A stretch of DNA of 34,550 bases from a virus. The notes under the pieces are model-generated. The model searched no databases. It was not told where the DNA came from and saw nothing but the letters and a program-made list of their open reading frames with translations. Positions 11,670-18,336 of this stretch are shown here, piece after piece; positions within the stretch are counted from its first letter, which is position 1, and each line of letters starts with the position of its first letter. The stretch lies in the IMG/VR virus record IMGVR_UViG_3300036766_000187, positions 1-34,550 of that record. The stretch is one strand, 5' to 3'. A program made the translations under genes and the position numbers.

Positions 11670-13276
11670 TGCTGATCCCGAAAGACGACGATGAAAGGGA
11701 AATTCTTTTCAATGACGTGATTATGAAGTGCATGGTGTCTCGCAACGAGCGTTCCGGCGAGTACGAGCGCATGCGTAATTACTACATGATGGGCACCGAG
11801 GACGGCAAGGAATGCCCGTTCAACAAGATCAACCCGCACATCGACCTGCTGACCGCCTTCTTGTTCGCCTCGGAAACCACGAAGTTCAGTATCTCCATCG
11901 GAGCCGCCGTCCCGGAAGAAGAACACAAGAAGGTCGGTGCCCTGTCGGAAGCGGTGATGGATGAGTGGTTGCGCGGCGGCGTGGACAAGACATTCTCGGA
12001 GGCGGTCACCTGGTCCTCCGTCTACAACTCCTGTTTCGTCAAGCTGATCTGGGAACACGGCATCAATCCGTACATCGTTGAACCGCAGATGATTGGCGTG
12101 CTGCGCGAAGACCTGCCCTACACCGACCGTCAAGAAGCCTTGGCCCACAAGTATTACATCACTCGCAGCGAGCTGAACCGGAAGCTGGCCCCACACCAGA
12201 ACCGGGAGCTGATCATGCAAAGGCTGTCCGCCGTCCGCCGGGAGATGGAGCAGGAACCCTCAGGCGTGCAGCGTCTGGTAATGTCGGCCTCATCGCCCAA
12301 CATGATCGGCGTCATCGAGGGTATGCCGCAGGGAACCGGTTACCGTCCCCGCGTGGGCGAAGAACTGATCGAGATGACGGAGCTGTGGGTGTGGGACGAT
12401 GAGGAATCCGACTACCTGACCGTCACCATGGCGGATCCCGGTATCGTGATCTACGACCGCAAGAATGTATTCCTGTCTGGCGAGCTGCCCTATGTTCAAG
12501 TCTGCCCGAACCCGCTCTATAACTACTACTGGGGCGCGTCCGAGGTCAACAAGCTGACCAAGTTACAGGACTGGCGCAGCCGTCGCATGGGACAGATCAG
12601 TGACCTGCTCGGACGCCAACTCAGGCCGCCCCGGTCCTTGAACGGCACCTTCGGCATTCTCGACGAGAACAACTTCGCGCTCGACCGTGAAGGCGGTATT
12701 CTGTCGTTCAGTGACCCGATGGCGAAGATCGAGGAGTTCAAGCCGAACATGCCGCAGGACGTATTTTCGGAGATTCACGAGATCGACAACATGTTCAACG
12801 AGGCATCTGGCCTGACCTCCATCATGCAGGGCGGTGGCGAGCGCGGTGTTCGCACCAGCCGTCAGACTTCGGAGCTGGCGCGGTTTGGGTCGGCCCGCGC
12901 CCGCAAGCGGGCACTGGTGATCGAGGACGCGCTCGAAAAGATCGGCACGCTCTGTCTCAAGATGATCCAGAAGTATGATGCGCGCAAGCTGCTGGATGAT
13001 GGCGGTCAGCCCTTCATTGCCAAGCAGTTCACCAGCGACTACGTGCTCAAGGTGGACGCGCATTCCAGCAGCCCGATCTTCGTGGAAGACCAACGTGATC
13101 TGGCCTTCTCCCTGTTCGAGGTTCAGGCCATCGATAAGGAAACGCTGATCGAGATGTGCAGCCCGCCGTCCGTGCACCTGCTCAAGCAGCGCCTCAAGAG
13201 GATGGAAGAGAAGGAAGCGCAGCAGCAGCAGGCGCAGGTCGCTGCCGAGGCGAAGTCCGGAGAGAAGGGGGAATAG
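11669..13276 (+). CDS. Portal protein
   Basis: A 535-residue protein with the usual portal size and location after TerL. It opens with an acidic helical segment (RNERSGEYERMRNYYM) and has the characteristic middle region (LWVWDDEESDYLTVTM, then NPLYNYYWGASEVNKL), in which portal proteins thread the DNA channel. A C-terminal helical, Gln-rich tail follows (KEAQQQQAQVAAEAKSG). It forms the dodecameric ring at one capsid vertex and docks TerL and the adaptor. Assignment is from order, length and general pattern. Confidence 0.85.
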   Translation: MLIPKDDDEREILFNDVIMKCMVSRNERSGEYERMRNYYMMGTEDGKECPFNKINPHIDLLTAFLFASETTKFSISIGAAVPEEEHKKVGALSEAVMDEWLRGGVDKTFSEAVTWSSVYNSCFVKLIWEHGINPYIVEPQMIGVLREDLPYTDRQEALAHKYYITRSELNRKLAPHQNRELIMQRLSAVRREMEQEPSGVQRLVMSASSPNMIGVIEGMPQGTGYRPRVGEELIEMTELWVWDDEESDYLTVTMADPGIVIYDRKNVFLSGELPYVQVCPNPLYNYYWGASEVNKLTKLQDWRSRRMGQISDLLGRQLRPPRSLNGTFGILDENNFALDREGGILSFSDPMAKIEEFKPNMPQDVFSEIHEIDNMFNEASGLTSIMQGGGERGVRTSRQTSELARFGSARARKRALVIEDALEKIGTLCLKMIQKYDARKLLDDGGQPFIAKQFTSDYVLKVDAHSSSPIFVEDQRDLAFSLFEVQAIDKETLIEMCSPPSVHLLKQRLKRMEEKEAQQQQAQVAAEAKSGEKGE

Positions 13277-13277
13277 C

Positions 13278-13370
13278 GTGTCCGTCGATGTCTCGGGGAC
13301 CGCAGAAGTTAACGCAGTGCTATATTCAAGTTATGTGCAGAGTGCAGAAACTGTAAGGAGAACGACATGA
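13278..13370 (+). CDS. Possible 30-residue peptide
   Basis: A short frame starts at a GTG after AAGGGGGAA and ends in TGA overlapping the next ATG (ATGA). It encodes MSVDVSGTAEVNAVLYSSYV and ten more residues. Its last codons contain the AAGGAGA of the following gene, so translation could couple the two. Support is only the ribosome-binding site and the overlap. Confidence 0.4.
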   Translation: MSVDVSGTAEVNAVLYSSYVQSAETVRRTT

Positions 13371-13834
13371 GCGGCAATGTATCAGTACAGTACAATTCAA
13401 CGATCCAAAAGGGTCCGGACGGACTGCCTTTACCGGAAACCGGAAAGTCTTCAGCGGGCATCGCGATCATTGCCGACGCGCCCGGCGGCATTTCCAGAAT
13501 CCGACAAGAAGCCGCACTCGGCGCGACTGCCGTTACGTTCACCTGGCCGTCCCCAGGTATTTCTGCCGTGAAACTCTTTGTGGCTTCTGAAGCCGCAGGA
13601 ACAGCAGAACTTCCGGCAGCGGTGGCTTACTGCATCGATCCGCCGAATCAGGCGGTTCGAGATTCGTGGTTGACGGCTGGCGATTCTATCTCTGCTGACT
13701 CGAACATGCTCATTGCCTTTGCTGACAAGGAGAATGAAAAGCTTGTTTTCACTTCTCCGATCACGACTCTTGGGTTGATTCGCCTCTGGGGATCGCAGAC
13801 ATTAACCGCAATCGCCGTCGGCGTGGAGGTGTAG
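13367..13834 (+). CDS. Small virion-type protein between portal and capsid genes
   Basis: A 155-residue protein after TAAGGAGAACGAC. It is rich in small residues and beta-forming segments (ATAVTFTWPSPGISAVKLFVA, and SPITTLGLIRLWGSQTLTAI), typical of surface or decoration proteins. No named family is recognised. It heads a three-gene block that interrupts the usual portal-to-capsid order and is followed with a 1-bp gap by two related larger proteins. Confidence 0.72.
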   Translation: MSGNVSVQYNSTIQKGPDGLPLPETGKSSAGIAIIADAPGGISRIRQEAALGATAVTFTWPSPGISAVKLFVASEAAGTAELPAAVAYCIDPPNQAVRDSWLTAGDSISADSNMLIAFADKENEKLVFTSPITTLGLIRLWGSQTLTAIAVGVEV

Positions 13835-13835
13835 C

Positions 13836-14603
13836 ATGCTAATTCGTCCTTACTCTGACTCCAGTTTATTCGCCGCCAATAACCCCTGCGACGCAACCAC
13901 GGCCAATTTTCCAGCAGTAAAACATTTTTGGAAATGCGCAGAAACATCCGGCACCACGCTTACCGACGTGATGCGAGGATTGGTGTTAAGCGGTGCCGAT
14001 TCCATGACGTTCGGAACGAACTATGTCGTTCCGAATAGAACTTCAGCGGCGCAAGCTACAAAAACCGGAACAATCGTAGCACCGAATGGAAAACCGTTTT
14101 TGTTTATGTCTGTTATGGCTGGGACTACCGCTGGTTTTGGTATTGGCGATACGCTTAATGGACCCTGCCTTGCACTAGGACAGTTGGCAGCGAATCCGAT
14201 TTTGAATATTAATACTGGTATTTACCCCGGGACCGCCTACACAAGCGGTGGTGCGACTATTTATGGAAGAGGGTTGTACGTCAGCGATTATAACAACGCT
14301 TCCGGCATGCAGACATTGGAATGTACCGCCACTTCTACTTATTCGGCGAAGACGGCCACGACTACTGCCGACACAACCCCGTCAACAGCAGAGGCATTGA
14401 GTGTCAGTAATTTATCCACCCTGGAGGGTACGCTAGGAAAATGGTCCTGCGGCGTTACTGTTACGGCTCTGTATGGCGCTGCATTGATCGTGTTTAGCGC
14501 TACACCAACAGCTTTGTTCCTGCAAAGCATTATGACGTGGCACACCTATCAATGGGCAAATGGAAACAAGAGACTCTATCCAGGGTTGAGGGGAGTAGCT
14601 TAA
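13836..14603 (+). CDS. Surface-type protein, copy 1 of a related pair
   Basis: A 255-residue protein, beta-rich and full of Thr, Ser, Gly and Ala, as expected of a fibre or lectin-like jelly roll. The KHFWKCAETSGTTLTDVMRG segment (about 29-48) parallels KHFFPCDKLVNGNIIDVKGN in the next protein, and both end with a Trp/Gly-Lys-Arg-x-(Leu/Ile)-Tyr-Pro pattern (NKRLYPG here, IREIYPKAG there). Base composition is more AT-rich than the flanking head genes. Receptor or host-surface binding is inferred from composition only. Confidence 0.72.
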   Translation: MLIRPYSDSSLFAANNPCDATTANFPAVKHFWKCAETSGTTLTDVMRGLVLSGADSMTFGTNYVVPNRTSAAQATKTGTIVAPNGKPFLFMSVMAGTTAGFGIGDTLNGPCLALGQLAANPILNINTGIYPGTAYTSGGATIYGRGLYVSDYNNASGMQTLECTATSTYSAKTATTTADTTPSTAEALSVSNLSTLEGTLGKWSCGVTVTALYGAALIVFSATPTALFLQSIMTWHTYQWANGNKRLYPGLRGVA

Positions 14604-15422
14604 TTGAATTCGGCGAGGTCGGTAACGCCTTGGACTGGTGTTAATAATAGTTGGAAAGACTCAACTGTTTGTAAGCATTTTTTCCCTTGTGACAAGTTGG
14701 TCAATGGAAATATTATTGATGTGAAGGGCAATCTTATTGCCCAGGCCAACAACAATCGTGGCGGATTTTTATTGGATTCCTCTGAGAAATCTGTACTCGC
14801 CATGGGCTACGGAACCGAGTCAACGGCATTGTTGGTTTCTGGGTCGTGGGAAACTTTACCTACGAACAAGGCCGCTTTATTCATGTGTGCTGGCTACATA
14901 GACAACACGTACACCATAGATTATCAGATACGCTGCGCCATTGGTGACATCAATAACGATTTAGAAAACGCCACTTCGCAGGGATGGGGATTGGCAGATG
15001 GAGCAACCGCTGTCTTCCAACACGTAGCAATGCGTGGAGAAACGTATAAGAGTTCTTCTTCATCTTATACCGGATGCGAAAACACAGCGGTAGGGGCGGC
15101 TTCGACAGGCGTTACGTTGGCGCAAAATTCCTATTTTATCAGATACGCCATTTACCAGCCCGGCGTTCAGGTTGAGTCTAAATTTCTTACTCTTGCTGGA
15201 GCCGTATCGATTGATAGCACCACGTTACGCGGGGCCTTCCTGGATCAGGGTGGGGCGAGTTTCACCAATTCGTTTCGTATGAGTGGTTTTCGTTGTGCCG
15301 GAATCGCCCTTTATTATTTCCAAACTTCTACGGTCCCATCCGATTATATTACTGCCGTAAACTATAACGGTGCCCTGTGGAAGAGAGGGATAAGAGAGAT
15401 TTATCCGAAGGCTGGATGGTAG
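14604..15422 (+). CDS. Surface-type protein, copy 2 of a related pair
   Basis: About 272 residues if the TTG right after the previous stop is used (GAGGGGAG upstream). The first internal Met is 67 residues in and would cut off the conserved opening. KHFFPCDKLVNGNIIDVKGN and the closing KRGIREIYPKAG match copy 1, so the two arose by duplication and then diverged strongly. The fold is predicted to be beta-rich and extracellular. Alternatives are a concanavalin/LamG-like carbohydrate-binding domain or a head fibre. Confidence 0.7.
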   Translation: MNSARSVTPWTGVNNSWKDSTVCKHFFPCDKLVNGNIIDVKGNLIAQANNNRGGFLLDSSEKSVLAMGYGTESTALLVSGSWETLPTNKAALFMCAGYIDNTYTIDYQIRCAIGDINNDLENATSQGWGLADGATAVFQHVAMRGETYKSSSSSYTGCENTAVGAASTGVTLAQNSYFIRYAIYQPGVQVESKFLTLAGAVSIDSTTLRGAFLDQGGASFTNSFRMSGFRCAGIALYYFQTSTVPSDYITAVNYNGALWKRGIREIYPKAGW

Positions 15423-15462
15423 AAGGGCTACAAGGTTATTACTCCGTATTCCGGGGTGGCAA

Positions 15463-15487
15463 TAAATAAATGTTGCACTTATACGCT
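15463..15487 (+). repeat. 25-bp direct repeat, copy 1
   Basis: Identical to 15884-15908 at the end of the RHH gene, 421 bp downstream. It contains TTGCAC and the half-site TTATACGC. Copy 2 includes the RHH stop codon (AAATAA), so copy 1 looks like a remnant of the same gene end. Confidence 0.85.
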
Positions 15488-15546
15488 GCGTCGGTGATTC
15501 GCAAGATTGCGGAACGGCTGAGCTAATCCTGCCGGTTGTTGCAAAT

Positions 15547-15578
15547 GTGTATAATCTGAGTATTATCAGTTTATACGC
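15547..15578 (+). promoter_or_regulatory. RHH gene promoter with 32-bp palindromic operator
   Basis: A 32-bp interrupted palindrome runs from GTGTATAATCTGA to TCAGTTTATACGC, with 11 of 13 outer positions paired in each arm. It contains the TATAAT -10 box (15550-15555), and the predicted start near 15562 is at its centre. A repressor bound here would block transcription, which suits autoregulation by the RHH protein. The -35 is weak. Confidence 0.65.
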
Positions 15579-15599
15579 ATTTATCCAGGAGACCGCACT

Positions 15600-15890
15600 A
15601 TGAGCCAAATGAACCGCCTTAATTTCGATTACACCACCGAAGGCATGGAGCAGCTCGATGACCTCAAAAAGAAGCTTAAAGTCGGCAGCCGTGCCGAAGT
15701 GGTGCGCTACGCGCAGGGCATCCTGAATTGGGCCGTCCAGCAAGCAGAACAAGGCAACCAGCTTATTTCTGTCAACAGCAGCTCCGGCACGGTCAAGGAG
15801 CTCTCCGTGCCGCCGCTCGAAGAGATTCGCTCACACGCACTCAAGCACGCCGCTCACTTGGACATGGCCGTGCTTGCAGTGGGTAAATAA
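15600..15890 (+). CDS. Ribbon-helix-helix type regulator
   Basis: A 96-residue protein after CAGGAGA. The N terminus fits a MetJ/Arc-like fold: a beta strand (MNRLNFDYT), helix (GMEQLDDLKKKLKV), turn (GSRAEV) and second helix (VVRYAQGILNWAVQQAEQG). Such proteins bind DNA as dimers through paired strands. It has its own promoter embedded in a long palindrome and lies between 25-bp direct repeats that carry the same half-site, so it is probably autoregulatory and may also control the next promoter. As a single-gene cassette in a structural region it looks like a moron. Confidence 0.75.
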   Translation: MSQMNRLNFDYTTEGMEQLDDLKKKLKVGSRAEVVRYAQGILNWAVQQAEQGNQLISVNSSSGTVKELSVPPLEEIRSHALKHAAHLDMAVLAVGK

Positions 15891-15908
15891 ATGTTGCACT
15901 TATACGCT
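15884..15908 (+). repeat. 25-bp direct repeat, copy 2
   Basis: Identical to 15463-15487. It begins inside the last codons of the RHH gene and continues through TTGCAC (a possible -35) and the TTATACGC half-site. Confidence 0.85.
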
Positions 15909-15922
15909 TTATTGTGTATATA
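15894..15922 (+). promoter_or_regulatory. Candidate promoter of the capsid module
   Basis: TTGCAC (15894-15899), a 17-bp spacer containing TTATACGC, then TATATA (15917-15922). The match to consensus is moderate. Transcription would start near 15930, just before the palindrome at 15942, giving a leader of about 155 nt to the 14-residue peptide. Confidence 0.45.
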
Positions 15923-15941
15923 TTTTTTGAACATTAACGAA

Positions 15942-15953
15942 GTGAGCGCTCAC
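15942..15953. promoter_or_regulatory. Perfect 12-bp palindrome GTGAGCGCTCAC
   Basis: A complete 12-bp palindrome about 20 bp downstream of the candidate -10 box. Its core equals the symmetric LacI-family operator core. A binding protein is not identified in the window; a host repressor is possible. Chance occurrence cannot be excluded. Confidence 0.45.
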
Positions 15954-15991
15954 ACCCATTGGATAAGAACACGTTGATGACTGGTTGTTCT

Positions 15992-16067
15992 GTTCCGGGA
16001 AGGTTTTCCGCTTAAGCGGGATGACAGCCCGGAATAGACGGGCGAGAACCGGGCTTAAACCCGGAAC
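15992..16067 (+). ncRNA. Multi-stem structured leader RNA
   Basis: An outer stem GTTCCGGG (15992-15999)/CCCGGAAC (16060-16067) encloses two hairpins: TTCCGC-TTAA-GCGGGA (16006-16021) and GCCCG-GAATAGA-CGGGC (16027-16043). A competing hairpin CCGGG/CCCGG (16049-16064) uses the outer stem's 3' strand, so two folds exclude each other. The element ends 6 nt before the AGGAG of a 14-codon gene. It fits a regulatory leader; no known riboswitch class is recognised. Confidence 0.5.
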
Positions 16068-16084
16068 TTCAGAGGAGAGCAACT

Positions 16085-16129
16085 ATGGCCCGCAAGTCTC
16101 GGCGTGGTAAGCGCAAAGCCAAGCGCTAA
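16085..16129 (+). CDS. 14-residue Arg/Lys-rich peptide
   Basis: ATG...TAA encoding MARKSRRGKRKAKR, preceded at good distance by AGAGGAGAG. Nine of 14 residues are Arg or Lys. It lies between the structured leader and a strong terminator upstream of the head genes. Two readings are possible: a leader peptide whose translation controls the terminator, or a tiny nucleic-acid-binding product. A related basic tail (KKRNLSRRAKRGG) ends the 46-residue protein at 17063. Confidence 0.6.
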   Translation: MARKSRRGKRKAKR

Positions 16130-16136
16130 GCAATAC

Positions 16137-16174
16137 GGGGGGATCGGGGATTCCCAGTCCCCCCTCTTTTATTT
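16137..16174 (+). terminator. Strong intrinsic terminator or attenuator
   Basis: GGGGGG (16137-16142) pairs with CCCCCC (16159-16164), with inner GGG/CCC pairing possible, followed by TCTTTTATTT. It stands between the 14-residue peptide and the next head gene, so downstream expression needs read-through or another promoter. Confidence 0.8.
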
Positions 16175-16197
16175 AACAGGAATTTCAGGAGGCTGAC

Positions 16198-16656
16198 ATG
16201 CCATTAAACGTCGTCCAAAGCCGTCTTTCCAATGTGCAGCCGGCCCAGCTTTATCAGCAGGGCGTGGTTGGTTTCCGCCGTCTTCTCGGTGTTTTGTACG
16301 GCGCGAACATGAACGTCACGACCGACAACGCCATTCCCATGGTGCTGGTCCCCGAGATCGCTGCCGGGACAGCCCGCTACATCGTGCGCGGCGTGCAGGT
16401 CACGAACGCCTCGATCTCGCTGACGACCGCCGCTGGTGGTTTTTACACCGCCGCCTCGAAGGGCGGGTCGGCAGTCGTCGCTTCGACGCAGGCTTACTCG
16501 GGCCTGACCGCCACCACCAAGAACCTTGATTGCACGCTGGCCGCTGTGGCGGGCACGGACATCAGGACGGAAGGCACGCTGTACCTGAACCTGACGACTG
16601 GTCAGGGCGCAGCCGCTACGGCTGACGTTTACATCTGGGGGGAGATTCTTCCTTGA
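16198..16656 (+). CDS. Small structural protein (head decoration-like)
   Basis: A 152-residue protein after TCAGGAGGCTGAC. It is Ala/Thr/Gly-rich and beta-rich (RYIVRGVQVTNASISLTTA, then TADVYIWGEI), the usual look of a head decoration or minor capsid protein. It is the first gene after the terminator and precedes scaffold- and capsid-type genes. No named family is recognised. Confidence 0.72.
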   Translation: MPLNVVQSRLSNVQPAQLYQQGVVGFRRLLGVLYGANMNVTTDNAIPMVLVPEIAAGTARYIVRGVQVTNASISLTTAAGGFYTAASKGGSAVVASTQAYSGLTATTKNLDCTLAAVAGTDIRTEGTLYLNLTTGQGAAATADVYIWGEILP

Positions 16657-17066
16657 GTGATACGGACTTCAAGGATGCCCCGGAGACAAGCTGGCTCAGG
16701 GAGAAACTGACTGGCGCGAAGGGGTCTGTGACGGGTTCGCAGAACAAGGCGGAAGCGGAAGCCTTGAAGGAACTAGACACTCCCTCGACGGGAGAACCCA
16801 TGTCTCCGGCGATGGGAGAAGAAGGCACGGCGCATCCGAAGCCAATGGGCGGAACACCCGGCGGCGCTCCAGACCTCCATCTGAATCACGTTAACTCAGC
16901 AGTGAGTTCACTTGAACAGGCGTTGACCGCCGTGGGCAGCAGCTCCGCCGCAGGTCGCGCCATCCTCGATACGCTCAGAACCTTAAGCAAACACTTCGGC
17001 GACAAGAAGGCTGAAACACCTTCGGTTGCCCCTGAACTTCGCAGCCTGATGGGGGGGCAGAAATGA
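16653..17066 (+). CDS. Disordered/helical virion protein, paralogue 1
   Basis: A 137-residue protein from a TTG that overlaps the previous stop (TTGA). The first 75 residues are low-complexity and Gly/Pro-rich. Residues about 80-115 form a helical domain (AVSSLEQALTAVGSSSAAG, then ILDTLRTLSKHFGDKK) clearly related to the protein at 17200 (AITMLERALPSLGSHTEDG, then VLTSLKALSKHFGETK). It is probably a minor head or portal-associated protein; the role is unknown. Confidence 0.72.
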   Translation: MSDTDFKDAPETSWLREKLTGAKGSVTGSQNKAEAEALKELDTPSTGEPMSPAMGEEGTAHPKPMGGTPGGAPDLHLNHVNSAVSSLEQALTAVGSSSAAGRAILDTLRTLSKHFGDKKAETPSVAPELRSLMGGQK

Positions 17067-17203
17067 ACATATTCAGAACACCAGGATCAGGTTCCGGAGC
17101 CGGTGTCGGCGGCAAGCCGATCGGACCGGGTAACGCTCCGCGAACCAATGAGCGCAAGAAAAGAAACTTGTCCCGCAGGGCCAAGCGGGGTGGCTTTAGA
17201 TGA
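17063..17203 (+). CDS. 46-residue Gly-rich basic protein
   Basis: Starts at an ATG overlapping the previous stop (AAATGA) and ends in TGA overlapping the next ATG, so it is coupled on both sides. The N-terminal half is Gly/Pro-rich (PGSGSGAGVGGKPIGPG) and the C-terminal half is strongly basic (ERKKRNLSRRAKRGGFR). It lies between two paralogous genes. A nucleic-acid-contacting virion peptide is plausible but unproven. Confidence 0.65.
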   Translation: MNIFRTPGSGSGAGVGGKPIGPGNAPRTNERKKRNLSRRAKRGGFR

Positions 17204-17607
17204 GCATGCCCCCAGACCAGATGGCCGCAATGATGGGCGGACAAGAACCGGGAGCCGGTGCACCGCAATCCGCGCCCGCACCGGGATCAGCGCCGAGTGG
17301 TGCGCCCATGTCCACGCCGCAGCCAGCCGAAGGCCAGAAGCAGGAAGCCATCGTGAACGTGCAGATGGCGATCACCATGCTGGAGCGGGCTCTGCCGTCG
17401 CTCGGCAGCCACACCGAGGACGGACAGATTGTCCTGACCTCACTCAAGGCGCTCTCCAAGCACTTTGGCGAAACGAAGTCGCAAGACCTGATTCCTGCTG
17501 AGTTGCAGATGATGATGCAGCAGGCCCAGCAACCGGGGCAGGCACCGGGGCAGGCATCGCCCGGAGCAGTCCCGGCCCCTACCAGTCCATCACCCGGAGG
17601 TATTTAA
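17200..17607 (+). CDS. Disordered/helical virion protein, paralogue 2
   Basis: A 135-residue protein, ATG overlapping the preceding stop. A Met/Pro/Ala-rich start (PPDQMAAMMGGQEPG) leads to a helical domain shared with the gene at 16653, including LSKHFGE/LSKHFGD, then Gln-rich and Pro-rich tails. The pair with a small basic gene between them indicates local duplication. The function is probably structural. No signal peptide or catalytic motif is seen. Confidence 0.72.
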   Translation: MSMPPDQMAAMMGGQEPGAGAPQSAPAPGSAPSGAPMSTPQPAEGQKQEAIVNVQMAITMLERALPSLGSHTEDGQIVLTSLKALSKHFGETKSQDLIPAELQMMMQQAQQPGQAPGQASPGAVPAPTSPSPGGI

Positions 17608-17608
17608 C

Positions 17609-17794
17609 ATGTCCAAAGAATTCATGTACCCGAAGGCCGGGTCGATCCGTAACCCGCTCGACAACGGAAAGACCAACGGCGTGATTGTTAACCCGCCCCG
17701 CATGGGTGAGTTCGGCGGTCTCAACAAGTTCAAAGAAAAGAGTGGTCCGTACAAGAACGACAAGACCATCAAGAAGCCCGGCGGCAGTCGCTAA
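17609..17794 (+). CDS. Small basic structural-region protein
   Basis: A 61-residue protein starting MSKEFMYPKAGSIRN, with GGAGG 8 nt upstream. Pro-, Gly- and Lys-rich with little secondary structure (NPPRMGEFGGLNKFKEKSG). No family is recognised. It lies directly before the scaffold-like gene, so a small head-assembly role is a guess from position. Confidence 0.68.
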   Translation: MSKEFMYPKAGSIRNPLDNGKTNGVIVNPPRMGEFGGLNKFKEKSGPYKNDKTIKKPGGSR

Positions 17795-17809
17795 ACGGAG
17801 GAAATGACC

Positions 17810-18325
17810 ATGAGCCTCGAAGACATTGACGACGAAACCCGCGATGAACTGGCACAGCTTGCCAACAAGCTGGCGAACAGCCCGTCCACCCGTAACGAGT
17901 TCCTGAGACTGGCGAGAAAGGCCAGTCCGGATATGTCGATTCCGGAACTGGACATGCAGGACAACATGAACGCGGCCATGAAGCCGTTCCAAGACAAGAT
18001 CAGCTCTCTTGAGAATAAGCTTTATGAGAAGGAAGTCACCGACAGAATTATGTCCAATCGTCAGAACTTGATCGACAGCGGCAAGATCAGCCGTGAGGAC
18101 ATTCCGGAGATTGAAAAGCTGATGGTCGATAAGAAGATTCCGGATTACAACACGGCGACTGAATTCTACCGTCTCCAGAAGGAATCCGCGAAACCCACAC
18201 CGGGCATGTACCAGCCGAAAACGCCCATGGTGGATGTGAAGAAGATCGGCAACAACCCAACGATGTGGGCGCGCGACGAGGCCAGTAAGGCGATTAGCGA
18301 ACTCATGCAAAATCGCAACCACTAA
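17810..18325 (+). CDS. Scaffold-like head assembly protein
   Basis: A 171-residue acidic, helical protein immediately before the major capsid gene, the usual place of a scaffold. Of two in-frame ATGs six bases apart, the second (MSLEDIDDETRDEL) is 8 nt from GGAGG and preferred; the first is only 2-3 nt away. A coiled segment (MKPFQDKISSLENKLYEKEV) lies mid-protein and a helical C terminus (RDEASKAISELMQNRNH) may contact the coat. Assignment is by position and character. Confidence 0.65.
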   Translation: MSLEDIDDETRDELAQLANKLANSPSTRNEFLRLARKASPDMSIPELDMQDNMNAAMKPFQDKISSLENKLYEKEVTDRIMSNRQNLIDSGKISREDIPEIEKLMVDKKIPDYNTATEFYRLQKESAKPTPGMYQPKTPMVDVKKIGNNPTMWARDEASKAISELMQNRNH

Positions 18326-18336
18326 AGGAGCAAACC

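Noticed and set aside
12563-13177. 204-codon minus-strand frame opposite the portal gene
   Set aside because: Shadow of the portal reading frame, rich in Arg, His and Leu, with no start signal.
15992-16067. Possible tRNA: 76 nt, 8-bp closing stem, internal hairpins including a 5-bp stem with 7-base loop
   Set aside because: The anticodon-like loop GAATAGA lacks T at position 33, there is no TTC-type T loop, and the T-arm candidate shares bases with the closing stem. A structured leader fits better.
17579-18322. 247-codon minus-strand frame opposite the scaffold-like gene
   Set aside because: Antisense shadow with skewed composition; the plus-strand genes have ribosome sites and overlaps that explain the region.
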